From assembly GCA_019022495.1 (NCBI GenBank), contig JAFEKR010000016.1, forward strand, positions 682,001 to 746,000: a stretch of DNA of 64,000 nt. Reading direction: 5' to 3'. The translations under genes were made by a program, and so were the position numbers. Position 1 is the stretch's first letter, and each line of letters begins with the position of its first letter. Of this stretch, positions 12,440 to 22,856 are shown one piece after another. A model generated the notes under the pieces. It was given only the letters and a program-made list of their open reading frames with translations. It searched no databases and was not told the origin of the DNA. This stretch comes from Epichloe hybrida (taxonomy: Eukaryota > Ascomycota > Sordariomycetes > Hypocreales > Clavicipitaceae).

Positions 12440-13526
12440 GTCAGCCAAAGATACGGATGGTAGTTTCAGTTCACGTTGGCATCACGAAAGTTGACATGTT
12501 GAAAAGCATCATGAACTTGGTGCAGGAGTTTTCCCCCTTTTCTCTTCTAAAAACTACCATATATGCCACGGGCTGCTGGTCCATGAATTGGCAAAGGGGG
12601 AATCAACAGGGGTATTCAAATATCCACGGGTGAAGCTGTTGAATACTTGTCACGCCGCACATTCTTTCATCGTTGTTTCCGACTCATCTCGTAAAACTAG
12701 TTGAAACATCAATTAGCAAGCAACCCTTTTGCCAGATTCGTTTTTTGCATGTACTCTGTGAAAACACCTACTTTCCATGACTTTCTGTATAGCGACCCAC
12801 GCCCTCCTATCCACAACTCAACGCATATGAGCCACCGCATCCCATCCCGACAGCTATAGCTACCAGACATGAAGCCTTGGATATATCTGTGCCACGTCTG
12901 ATACCCCCGTCGATGCATCCTCCATTTCGTCAAATACCTGCGGGCAGTTTTTGCGAGGTTCCAACAGCCCAAGTCAAGACTACTCGCGGATGAGTTATCC
13001 AGGGTTTTTTCTCCGTGGTACAATACAATCAATGGCACCCGTGCCAGCTTCCATGGCTATAAGCGCTTCGTCGCTGATCTAAAAGCCATTGAGAACAAGC
13101 GGCGGTCCGGGAACACAGCTATGGATCTGAGGTATGACACTCCAAGACAATGAAACGTCGATGTAGCCGTCCATCAATCGTTAGGAATGTTACTTTGGCG
13201 CGTACTTTTCCGACCGTGCGAAGCAGTTCACGCGATTTGTCTCGATTCCTGTCCATGTACAGCCGCAAGAATACAAGGACAGAATACGGCTCGTCTGCGG
13301 GATACTCTCGGATTGCAGATGTGGTGTCACTACTAAGGGAACAATCGTGCTCGTCGAGATGCACTGGTCGATCCCAGAGCGCTTGCAAGCTGTGCTGTAA
13401 GGCACGATGTATCTAATATGGAGACATCTCGGTGTGTGCCGAACTGTTTGTTATCAGTCGCCTCATTACTTCATGTCAGACTTGGAGAAGACGAAATTCG
13501 TCGTGAACCGGGCATTCTGCATCAGC
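12440..13526. other. Intergenic with unassigned minus-strand frames
   Basis: Two minus-strand open frames (13038-12709, 109 codons; 13388-13119, 89 codons) have mixed composition but no recognised motif. I could not join them by splice signals into a sensible protein. They may be a gene relic or chance frames. A TA-rich stretch and many short A/T runs occur near 12540-12720. Confidence 0.35.
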
Positions 13527-14335
13527 TCAAACCTGCCGGTCACTATATCCCCCGAGAGCTTTCCCAATCAATGTCTTGGCCCTATCGCTGAGATCCATGC
13601 CCAATGCTAATTGTCGGCCTTCCTCCGTCATCTTCCCCCATGTCTTTCTCAGAATAGCCACCATCTTTTCCTCGTCCATGTCATCCTTGGCCTCGAAGTC
13701 GTCGAACTGGTCGTCGAGGAACACGAGACATGCTACGTCTTCGAGTACTTTGGTCTCATTGTCTGTGGATAGCCCTTCCTTTCGAATCAGCGCCGCGACA
13801 CGGTCTCGCTCCCCATCGGAAAACGGGGGCTGGATTGTTGAAGACGTCAGTAGCTCGGCTACCTTTGATGCAGCTTGCGACTTTTGCTTGGCTCTCCAGG
13901 TAAGGTAGCCGGGACGGGTCATGGGGAAGCTAGATCGGGGGAGTTCCCATCTACGAAAGATGATCCAGTATCCTGTCAGCTTACATGATTAACAGTACGT
14001 AATCGCAACTTGAGTCATGGATATTTGAAAGTTTATAATCTTCGAGTCCAGTATGTGAGAGGATTGATGGAAATTCAGCGAAAATAGTGATCAGTAACGA
14101 ATACATACCGGCGGAAGTGCTGAGCCCGGCAAGCTATCTGCAGAGTTGGCGAAGCACCTGGGCATCGAGATGCCAACCATTTTGTCATCTTCTGTGCATA
14201 ATGCAGCTCATACGGCACAGACTGGGAACCATCAGGCCCATCAGTCTTGTTTGGATCCTCTGCATGAGCTTCGTCGATGAGTCGCAGGGCCTGTTCGTGA
14301 GCAGGCGAAAGACTGGTGAGCGATGGAGCCGCCAT
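13527..14335 (-). CDS. DUF4202 family protein
   Basis: Exon 1 is 14335-14109 and exon 2 is 13950-13527. They are separated by a 158-nt intron with GTATGT, a CTGAC branch point and TAG. The join restores QHFRRWELPRSSFPMTRPGYLTW across the splice, the signature segment I associate with DUF4202 proteins, and gives 216 aa, the usual length. Helical segments begin with LSPAHEQALRLIDEAHAEDPN, and later comes an acidic conserved stretch (EDVACLVFLDDQFDDFEAK) and WGKMTEEGRQLAL. There is no signal peptide or membrane span, so the protein is probably cytosolic. The Glu/Asp/His-rich helices resemble a metal-binding helical fold, but the molecular role of the family is not known to me. The region upstream of the start codon is the 3' flank of nothing obvious, so the gene appears free-standing. 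Confidence 0.92.
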
Positions 14336-15190
14336 TGTGACTCGGAGGGCTTTGTCCGCGAAGAAACTGCGTCTGGCAGACAGGTCCTGGTCTTACTACA
14401 ATATATGTTTGCCTATTTAGGCTTGTTTGAGAATGTGGACCTTTTTTCGCTGTTCAAGAGACGGTGTCTGTCAACTGCGTGGCTTGTAGATGCTTATCGC
14501 AAGGAGCAGCATTTGCATTTGCCAGATGAAGCTGATGAGTAAGCTTTCTTGTTCGAGTCTCAATTGGACCACGCGTCATCGGCCGACTAGAACATAATAC
14601 GTATACCACAAGAACAAGAACTTGGGTTGTTATTGAATCTGATACCAGGAAGTTTTAACATCTCTCGATTTGTGTGTGCTGGGAGAGATCGGAACACCGG
14701 CAGCCGATTCATGGACGCGGACTCAGTTCAAACGTTGACTTGATGTCATGTCCACCCCAGATACTCAGAAATAGGGCGCGCTCACTACATCAGACTTTCA
14801 ACTCTTGAAGCTAGACAGACGACTCGTATCGCAAAAAATATACTGGGGAAGGGAAACTACTAGAGTGTCATAGGTCGGACGTTTCACCACTCGTTTTCGT
14901 TTGCGTTCGGCTGCCCAACAAGTGACAGACAGTTTTGCACTGCCCTAGCAGCTGCCAGCAAAATTTAAAAACCTGGGCCAGTTCTCAATGGCTGCACACG
15001 CATACAATTTTCTGCATCTGATGACCAATTTTTTCTGTTACCTAAACCAAATTTAATCAGACTGTGAAGTTTGTGAGCCTCGACTTCCATTCCTGATCGT
15101 CCGTCTACTTCCATACCACCTCGCGTGCAAGCGAGACCACGCGCGCCGCATCTGAGAAACAGATTCACAACATTATGAATCAAGATCATC
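14336..15190. other. Divergent promoter region between DUF4202 and the SANT/Myb-like gene
   Basis: Both flanking genes point away from this interval, so it should carry two promoters. A frame antisense to DUF4202 runs into it but looks like a shadow. No TATA box stands out. Confidence 0.5.
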
Positions 15191-16651
15191 ATGTCGGCTG
15201 AAGTAGAAGAAGTTTCTGACAGTGCCAACTCCAACTCCAACGTTTGCCTGTCAGGCGCCATCATGGGCCACGACCCTGTCGTTCCAATGCACTCCAGCTC
15301 GGTTGAGTCGCCCCAGACGGTACACCACGAGGACACCTCCGACGGCAGCCATTCGCAAGCCTCCGAGAATATTTCTTCATCTAATGAAGGTGAAGAATCC
15401 GTTGTTTCCTCAGCTGACGAAGCTGGTTGCTCTAAGAATGATGACACGACCTCCAACGACTCAACGACTCCCTGTCAGAAGAAGCTTCAAAAGATATCGC
15501 CAGAAGGCAATAGCGGATGCAAGAAGAAAAAGTGCTTGGCAGCTTCTATCGAAGAGTCTGCCACTGATTCATCCAACGAGATTTCCAGTAATCAGTCTGA
15601 CTAGTCGTCCGACCACAACAGCTCCTCTCCAGGCAACGAATCGCAAGACGTTACTCTCTGCAAGAAGCAAAAAACAACCACTTCGGATTCTAGCGATGGT
15701 GAAAGTGGCAAAAATGAGCCAGCTGAGAATTCAGACAGCCATGACACCGGTGTGACTTTGTCGGGGCCCGAGGATGCTGGCGAGAATGCAAATGCGAGTG
15801 CAGATGAGGACTCTACCCACCCTGCTGACCAGTCCTCCGACACGAGGTCATCTGCGCAGAGCAAGTCTGGTACTGAAAGTGATGGATCAAAATCTGCTTC
15901 CGAGATAGATAACCAGTCTCGGTGGACAATTTCGGAGGATCTTTTGCTGAGAGGAATGAAAGAGTCCACCGACAATCTGCCCTGGGTAGACATTGGCAAG
16001 TCACTTAATCGAAGCAAGAATGATGTCAAGGCTCGTTGGAAGATGATCAAAGACCAAACAGACGCGGACGTTGGCGCAAATACCGAACCCCAAGAGTGTC
16101 AAAGCGTCGAGGCATCTCCAAAGAATGATTCCAGCAAGACTTGCAAGGTGGAATCATCTGAACCGGGTCTATCCAAGAAGGCAAGAAAAAGAAAAGATAA
16201 GACTTGCAACCCAAGTCAAGCCGCGAAATCCACATCCACGCCACCTGGTGAAGAACACGACGGCGTCTTATCGGGCGAAGAAGCTTCGTCTGAATCATCC
16301 AGTCGTGATCATGATGAAAATGAGAGTGACTACGGGTTAGACGAAGGAGCCCTACAGAAACGATATTTGTACCGAGATATATACGGTTGTCTGTACCCAC
16401 CAGACATTCGCTTGGAACCAGACAGCATCTTGAACGAGGAGGATTGCGCTACCCTCGCAACTATTGCCAGTAAATACGAGCAAGGCCGCTTGCTCGAAAT
16501 GCAGGCTAATTTCCTGAATGCTGCGGGGAGAAAAATTCCCATATCTTATCTACGAGAGAAGCTTCTCAACGCACAATGTCTTGGGGAGGATGCTGAGCAA
16601 AACAAGATTGCAAGTGTCAAGAAGTGGATCGATCATGTTCAGGGGAGATGA
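15191..16651 (+). pseudogene. SANT/Myb-like domain protein interrupted by an in-frame TAG
   Basis: One reading frame runs from an ATG at 15191 to a TGA at 16651, broken only by TAG at 15602-15604 (codon 138). Both halves share the same Ser/Asp/Glu-rich, low-complexity composition. The downstream half has a SANT/Myb-type DNA-binding segment at about residues 243-290 (SRWTISEDLLL, PWVDIGKSLNRSKNDVKARW) and a helical C-terminus with YLYRDIYGCLYPPDIRLEPD and a predicted coiled end. The first ATG after the stop lies inside the SANT segment (15957), so re-initiation would not give a whole domain. I found no intron that removes the stop: the nearby CTGACTAG puts a branch-like motif directly against the acceptor. 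The full reading would be 485 residues plus the stop. Possible explanations are a recent nonsense mutation (CAG to TAG is one C-to-T step), stop readthrough or a sequence error. If intact it is probably a nuclear DNA- or chromatin-binding protein. Confidence 0.75.
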
Positions 16652-17516
16652 TCCACCGAGTTCTGACGGGATGCTGTACAATAAGATATGACGGAAATGT
16701 TATGTGAAATCTGAGTATTAACAAATCCAACAGGTGATTGATGAACGATGTTCGGAACGCCACGTCTTTACGGAGGATGGGCTCAGACTAGATCAGAGAA
16801 ACCAAGGTATCAGATCTAGAAGAAGACATAGTAGTTCGGTGATGATTCGTGAACGCGCAATTACGGTAATCACTATAGACAAAGTGTGTTCAGTGTATCA
16901 AGGTATATACACGACCCTTGATTGCAGGGTGTTCTTCCCAAGGTGATGCGCCAGAGTCCTCGCCATATACTACAGGTTGTAATGAATTCAACAACACCAC
17001 AAATGCTCCTCGCATATGCAAACCTTGGTGCTTGCTTGTCCAAAATGATAAGATACGCTTGATCACTCGCGCCGTCATCACGCAGACCGCTGCGAATGAC
17101 GCCCAAGCTTTGATGCAAATATATAATCTAATATGTCACGAAGCAAACGCCCGTGAATATATAGACTGTGCCAAAAGAGGTTGGATGTATTCGAAAAACT
17201 TTACATATAAAGTATGTCCAGGCCGAGGCTTCTGTGGCTGAACTGCTTCACGCAAAGATGATGAAGCTAAAGAAAAGAGTTGTAGATTTGCTCCAAGAAC
17301 GTCGTATTGGTGAGGCCATATACATGATTTGGCGTAAAAAAAAAAATTGCTGATGGCGAGTAACTTCAATGTGCTCATCCATCTGTGTCGCCTGTCGGCA
17401 ACCCATCTGAGCCGCGAGCTACTGTCGAATGGAATTTTGGTGGCGTATGCCACACCAGGAGAAAACTTGCCAGTTCAAACAAAGCTCGTAAGTTTGGCCC
17501 AGCGTGTGTTCCTCGA
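16652..17516. other. Intergenic between convergent genes
   Basis: This is the shared 3' flank of the SANT/Myb-like gene and the 14-3-3-like gene. Several short frames are present, but none has coding character or recognised motifs. Confidence 0.45.
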
Positions 17517-18458
17517 TCAGATAGGATTCTCCATCCCAATCCCAGGAGGAGGGGCTTGCTTTGTTCCAGTCGCAGAATTTGATTCCAGGCCTTTGCTTCG
17601 CAGGGTATTGTTCGATGATCTGAGGCCTCGTTTCATCATTTTGCCGAGAACTGTGACCAATTCACATGCGTCGTTGAACATATCATCGTCCATGCCTTCC
17701 GTCGCGTCGTATACCTCGGCTATCGTATCTTTAGCCAGATTGCGGCTGGCGTCGGCATCTCGAACGCATTCGTAAAGGAACGCAGAATACTCCGTCTTTA
17801 CGGACAAACGTAAAGAGTGAGAGCCCCATAGTAGCTCATCTGCAAGTTTGATAGCCTCTTTAAAATGCTCATGTGCAGTAGGAAGGTAGTCCTGCTCCGG
17901 CAAGAGGAAAGACGGTGGCAACAAAGCTACATGTGCTTCGAAACCTGGCGGTGGACCGACTGGACCACCCTCTAAAGAATGAGTAGGTTGTACAGATGAA
18001 GGTCTCGAAATAATGTCGCCATCGGATGCGTCCCCTTTGCACGACTCCGCTTTTGACGCCGAAGTCAAAGCGGCCTCTCTTGCTTCAGGTGTCCAGCTGC
18101 CCATGTTGGAAACCGGAGGTTGGTTATGGAAAAGGACGAAAACATGGTGAAAACTGGCGCGCAGCTTATAGGCCAGAACTTTAAGTTCGACGTAGTTGCC
18201 AACCATTGGGATGACATATTGTTGGAGCATTACCAAACCTTCACGGGATAGCCATATGATATGCAACACCCTTTTCAGAAAGAATGGTGATGTGGTAGGA
18301 TCTGGTCTTCGCGCCTTCTTGGCAGCAACAAGCTGCTCAGCAAGGTTGAGCGAAAGACCGAGAATCTTGAAGAGCATGGCCGAGAGGAGCGGATTGTCTT
18401 GCTCGACGGCTTTAGCAAGCCTGCCCAAGAACTTCTGGTCCACCTCTGAAGACGCCAT
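17517..18458 (-). CDS. Divergent 14-3-3-like protein
   Basis: This is a single-exon model of 313 aa. The frame is open further upstream, but the first ATG is at 18458 (MASSEVDQKFLGRLAKAVEQD) and the residues before it look non-coding. The protein is almost entirely helical. The C-terminal segment at about 205-275 (HFKEAIKLADELL, RLSVKTEYSAFLYECVRDADASRNLAKDTI) matches the pattern of 14-3-3 helices 7-9, where family members read RLGLALNFSVFYYE and CxLAKxAFDDAI. The N-terminal 100 residues form helices with an EQLVAAKKARR block. A Ser/Pro/Gly linker of about 50 residues between the halves is absent from canonical 14-3-3 proteins, which are about 250 aa. The phosphopeptide-binding Lys/Arg/Tyr triad cannot be placed confidently by eye. 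It is therefore probably a paralogue with altered ligand binding. The C-terminus is Asn/Ser/Pro-rich. Confidence 0.72.
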   Translation of the reverse strand: MASSEVDQKFLGRLAKAVEQDNPLLSAMLFKILGLSLNLAEQLVAAKKARRPDPTTSPFFLKRVLHIIWLSREGLVMLQQYVIPMVGNYVELKVLAYKLRASFHHVFVLFHNQPPVSNMGSWTPEAREAALTSASKAESCKGDASDGDIISRPSSVQPTHSLEGGPVGPPPGFEAHVALLPPSFLLPEQDYLPTAHEHFKEAIKLADELLWGSHSLRLSVKTEYSAFLYECVRDADASRNLAKDTIAEVYDATEGMDDDMFNDACELVTVLGKMMKRGLRSSNNTLRSKGLESNSATGTKQAPPPGIGMENPI

Positions 18459-20093
18459 CCAGTCCAGTTGATGCCAAACTGGCCCCCGTTCCACCCCAAG
18501 TTGTCGGTGTCTTTCTCTGGCCCTCTGGACTCGGCTAGCGTCAGGCAAGACCGTATGATGCGAAGCTATACGACCCTCAATGAGGTTCTAAGGAAAATTA
18601 AGGGTCAGTACGGCAAGAAAAGTGCTGGGAGCATGGTGCAGAATCTGTAGCCGAGCTCTATATCAGCAGCCTCGCATGACGGAATATACACGTTTGGGAT
18701 GTTCGCTGAACGCCAAAGAAACAAGGCAACAGACTGGACGGGGAAAAAACAGGGTATTCGCCAGTGGTGAAAAAGTGACAAAGCCTGACAGCTGACAGCT
18801 GGCGAGTGGTGATTGGATCCCGAGAGGAAACGCAAAAGTATGATCATCGTGCAGGTAGGGCTGGGACAATGGGGTTGATTGGGTTGGATGAGGATAGCCA
18901 CCAACGGGAGAGCAATTGGACGAAGGCCTGGGGCAATCTGACAAGACTCCGAGCGGTTGGCTATCAGGGGATGAGCGACTAACGCAGCGTTTAGGCTTGC
19001 CAGTGGCTTCCTGGCTAAGCCATCAACAGCATCCACTGTTGCGATGTCCTTGTGTAGGAAGATCAAGCCGTTTTTCCGCACGCACAATTCTGTAAGTGGC
19101 AGGGTACGGTGCAGGTAGATAATATTGTTGAACGATGCGAAGCCGGGACTCGGACCAGGTAAACTCTTCAGCAGCTCATGACGCAGGCGACGAAACAATC
19201 CATAGATCCGCTGTCAATAGGGCCAATGTGCAAATTCCCACAGATGATGTTGTCCCCAATGCGGAAGGTCCTCAACACCATGCTATGATCGTGGAGGCGA
19301 ACCTGGAGTAATAGCGAGCCGGACAGCGTCTTCAGGCATATGAAAATGTGAATTATTAATAAACATGACAATAGGGGGGAGGCCAAGGAGCAGCGTCCGT
19401 GACTTATCCCTGTCACGGCCTTGGCTAATGCCTGGCCAGGGACCAAGGGCGGTGAGGAAGAAAGTTGGCTTACACGCCCGTTGATCAGGGTATAACATGT
19501 ACGGACTAGAATACTACTACTACATACTACCACAGGAATAATCCGTACTTCTTCGCGCGAACAGAACCCATCGAGCCTCGGTCTTGTGGAGCCAGCCTCT
19601 TTTGTGGTCATTGTACTCCGTAGCCAAGCAAGAACAAACAGGAGAGCTGATTGAGCAGTTATGAGTCCACTTTCTTCACTTTTTTCACTTTCTTCACTTT
19701 CTCCACGACAGCACGAGACTGGTGGGCGTCACCACCAGGATTCAAGTGTTAGGGGGAAGGAGAGGCATCGGAACATTGGCAGGAATGAGATCAACTTGGG
19801 AAGGCTTGCACTCAAGTGGGCTGCTGTCAGGGGCTAGGCGGGCTAGGCTGGGCCGGGCTGCTCGCGAGGGCATGCGTGGTGCACGAGTATTTTACTCCTC
19901 ATTCTTCTTCTCATCAAGATCAACAAGTGCTAGCAACGCACAGTGTCACTATCCGTGGTAGCGTAGATGCGCCCGGGACAGGAATTCGCGACAGAGCCCC
20001 GAACGTTCCGAGGTTCTTCATGCATGGTGACCGTTTCTTTGCACTAGGATAATCAATAGCATTAGGCTGTTTAGCTTCGTGCAACATACAATG
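18459..20093. other. Intergenic / promoter region of the 14-3-3-like gene
   Basis: Two long minus-strand frames (19198-18605 and 19611-19168) lack any motif and look fortuitous. A purine/pyrimidine-skewed repeat of TTCACTTT units lies at about 19669-19705, and a GGGCTAGGC-type GC-rich repeat at about 19831-19862. One copy of TACTCCGTA is at 19614-19622. Confidence 0.45.
19669..19705. repeat. TTCACTTT short tandem repeat
   Basis: Four to five imperfect copies of a TTCACTTT/TTCACTTTC unit lie in tandem in intergenic DNA. Confidence 0.8.
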
Positions 20094-20372
20094 CCCCCCT
20101 GAATTATTTTACAAATCTACATGACTAGGTGCTAAGTCCCCTCCTAACAGGCATTTAAGCCGCGTACGGATTAGACTAGCTACTATTATTAGTAAGTCAC
20201 ATAGAGAGAACACAGGGTATTAAGCACTATGAAGAAATATATTATGTTCTACGTAATTTATCCATAATTTAAGGTACCTATTAATCTTAGCACCTGTCTC
20301 CCTTATTTCCTAGCTAATATCTCATTTGCTTAATTCCCCCTGTTATGTAAATCTGTAAAATAATTTAAGGGG
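20094..20372. mobile_element. MITE, family 1 copy A (~280 bp, ~30 bp terminal inverted repeats)
   Basis: The left end (CCCCCTGAATTATTTTACAA...) and the right end, read in reverse complement (CCCCTTAAATTATTTTACAG...), match at roughly 26 of 31 positions. The element has no coding frame. Its interior is AT-rich and matches, in reverse orientation, the interior of a second copy at 48513-48800: for example AGATATTAGCT at 20312-20322 on the minus strand against 48563-48573 on the plus strand, and a TAATAATAGTA block. The similar lengths (279 and 288 bp) and shared ends show a dispersed family mobilised in trans. I could not settle the target-site duplication by eye. It lies 210 bp upstream of a secreted-protein start codon. 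Confidence 0.82.
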
Positions 20373-20469
20373 TGCCGAGAGTAGCTTCACTGTAACATTA
20401 CTGTCCCCCCCTGTACGAAGGGAGTACCGGCTAAAGACTTTAAAGGGCTTCATGAGCCAGAGAACTAAG

Positions 20470-20476
20470 TATAAAT
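20470..20476 (+). promoter_or_regulatory. Candidate TATA box of the secreted-protein gene
   Basis: TATAAAT lies 107-113 bp before the ATG and about 98 bp beyond the right end of the MITE. It is followed by a pyrimidine-rich leader. The spacing is plausible for a fungal TATA-dependent promoter, but no start site can be read from sequence alone. Confidence 0.45.
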
Positions 20477-20582
20477 TCACTTAACATTCCTCTCTGGAGT
20501 TTTATTTAGATTACTATTAATCTCTACTCAGCCCTTTGCGTACTTGAGTCTTACCTAAGACTTCTCATACGCACACTCTAAT

Positions 20583-20927
20583 ATGAAGTTTGTTGTAATT
20601 ACCGTGGCTGCTCTTGCAGGCGTTGCCCTCGCATCGCCAACGAAGCGTGTGACTTGCGAGCCCAATGCGACTCGATGCTCTGCTGCTCTCCCGCGAGGCT
20701 GGGAATTCTGCAACGCAAAAGGCGCCTGGGAGCCGGGAGTGAGTACAGCATCTTAACCGGCTAAAACATGGAGCTTAGCAGTTTACACTATTACACTATA
20801 TGATCATATACTTTACGGAGGACTAACCACTCCATAGCCTACGAGCTGCCCCCTTAAGTATGTGTGCCAATTGGTAGATAATAAGGCTCACGCCGCTATC
20901 TGCGCTTTGCGGCCCCCTCCCTCTTAA
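20583..20927 (+). CDS. Small secreted cysteine-rich protein (candidate effector)
   Basis: There are two exons, 20583-20738 and 20838-20927. The 99-nt intron has GTGAGT, a CTAAC branch point and TAG, and the join is phase 0. Each exon is too short to stand out as an open frame, so the gene is easily missed. The product is 81 aa. It has a classical signal peptide (MKFVVITVAALAGVALA), then a short SPTKR segment ending in a Kex2-like Lys-Arg site, then a mature part of about 59 residues. Six cysteines fall at positions 25, 32, 43, 56, 62 and 74 (spacing C-x6-C-x10-C-x12-C-x5-C-x11-C), enough for three disulphides. One N-glycosylation sequon (NAT) lies at 28-30. There is no membrane anchor. Size, signal, cysteine content and the flanking MITE are typical of fungal secreted effectors or antimicrobial-type peptides. 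I recognise no named family, so the activity is unknown. Confidence 0.85.
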
Positions 20928-22856
20928 TAAGAGCTTAGTCCGCCCGATTCAACGAATGCTAGTGTAATGCCAGGGTGTTTGTATTATTATCGAGGCATAA
21001 CTCTTCTTGGCTAGATGTCGGTTCTGATGATACGCGTCAATTGACAAAGCTAGGTTACGTGGAATATATAGCTAGCTACATGGCAGTCTTCATCAATCCG
21101 CAGTCTCCACACCCGTGCTGTATGTTAGGTACGATGAGCTCACCACGAAAAGTGACAAAGTGTCGTCGATTCCTTTTCCTCCCCTTCTTCTGGCTGATCC
21201 GGCCTTACTTCAACTATCAATACCACGAATCTTTTGTGTTCGGGGACTCACTCGACAGCTCTATATTGAAGTCGATCCGATCCGTATGCACATGTAGTAG
21301 CCTCGAGCGTAGTAAGCCGCAGGTAAGGGTGATAGAGACTGTGGCGGAATTGACGAAGCCTCGCAGTGCTCAGTTTCGTATACAGTTCGGATAAGGCGGT
21401 GAAGGTGGTGGATGAGGCGTTTAGGGATCGCGTTTGCCAGATCCAAGAGGCGGGCAGATAAAGTCGTTTCACGTCCTGACCGAATTTCGACGACTTCGTG
21501 ATGCTACTATTGTGCCAAACAACTGCGCAGCTCACGAACCTCGTGGACCAGCAACCGGCAGTCCGAGATTGGAATCATGCGATGATACGAGATCGTGGTG
21601 AAAATAAAGCGGAGGGTAGTCGAGACGGCGTGGGCCCGGTTTGACGAAGGGCTCGTGAGAGTCCAAGAGTTTGTGCTAGTGCCGCGGATGCGCCAGGAAA
21701 CCCCGAGCAATGGAAGGAGTTGGTGCTTCGCGCCTGGCACGCGTAACCAAGATTCAGTATGTACTGAACAGGAATAGTGATATTGAGTTGCTTTCTCTTT
21801 CTCTTTGGGGTCGATCAACAACGGGTAATTAAACAGAAACCGTGCAACGTCACTAGCAGGGGTGACAAGCTACCATGCATGGAAATGTGTGAAGATGTCT
21901 CTTCAGAAATATTGGTCGATAATATCGGGACGTCAAAGGAAAAAAGGCAATCACGGACTTGCTTCATAGCTTTTGCCAGCTTGAGGCGCGACTTCGCGTC
22001 TGGGTGCTTGCTGGCTGGGGCAGTTGTCGAGGATCGGGTACTCGTTCGGCAAAGTACGTGCGGATTATATAAAATACATGAGAACATGTCGCGAATGCAC
22101 CACGAGCGCCATCTCATGTTCAACTGGTCATCGCGGCAGGGGGGGAAGCTGACATGACATGGCGCGCACTGGAAGCGCCAGCGCAAGCCGAAAGTGACAG
22201 CAGCTCGTCCTTCGTCACCGATTCCTCGTCACCGATTCTGACGATGTGGCCTTTCAAACCATCCCCACTTATTAATGACACATCAACCGCGCGGGCGACA
22301 GACAGACAGCCTTTGTTTTCCCCAGCCTCTCCGCCCTTGGGTGGCACAAAGCTTAGTAAAATGACCGTTCGATGCGAAAAGCGGTGTGAGCAGATGGAGC
22401 CTTCGAGAGGCAGCTATCAGTACAGAAATAACAGAAGCTTGGCATCTGATATATACAGTGGGTTGTATTATATTGAGTAAATAACGTCGTTCCCGTGGAA
22501 CATCAACGACGACCAACCCCATCAGTCTATCAATCGTAAGATGATGCGCAATACGTATTTGAAGAAGCGGTCGTCACTCACTGCAGCCCCACCCGCAGGC
22601 TTGTCAAGTTTGATCTTTGTTAGTCCAAGACATTGTCTGGAATACGATGTGTTGTCAGAGACAGAAATTGTACCTCAACTTCTCTCGTACATGAAATCAA
22701 ATGGCTGTGTCAAACTTAAATGAGACTTTTTGGCTTTACCGCCATTCCATGTGCCCAAACTGCTCTACTTTGTTGTATTCCTCTCTTCAGGTTATATAAG
22801 TTGACACAAATACCATGCGTATAGATTTCATCGGAGAATGTGCACTAAACAACCTC
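20928..22856. other. Intergenic, 1.9 kb, no supported gene
   Basis: Short overlapping frames occur on both strands (for example 20975-21394 plus and 21821-21507 minus) without motifs or consistent splice signals. Segments near 21400-21700 have coding-like GC content but are broken by stops in every frame, which could be a decayed gene. The right end is the 3' flank of SCAP. Confidence 0.4.

Noticed and set aside
14087..14542. 151-codon plus-strand frame
   Set aside because: It lies antisense to exon 1 of the DUF4202 gene, whose splicing and family match are clear.
15595..15604. CTGACTAG as an intron end in the SANT/Myb-like gene
   Set aside because: The branch-like CTGAC abuts the TAG, and no donor at a workable distance keeps the frame.
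18605..19198. 197-codon minus-strand frame upstream of the 14-3-3-like gene
   Set aside because: It has no recognisable domain and no splice signals linking it to a neighbour, and its composition looks random; it is treated as promoter or leader DNA.
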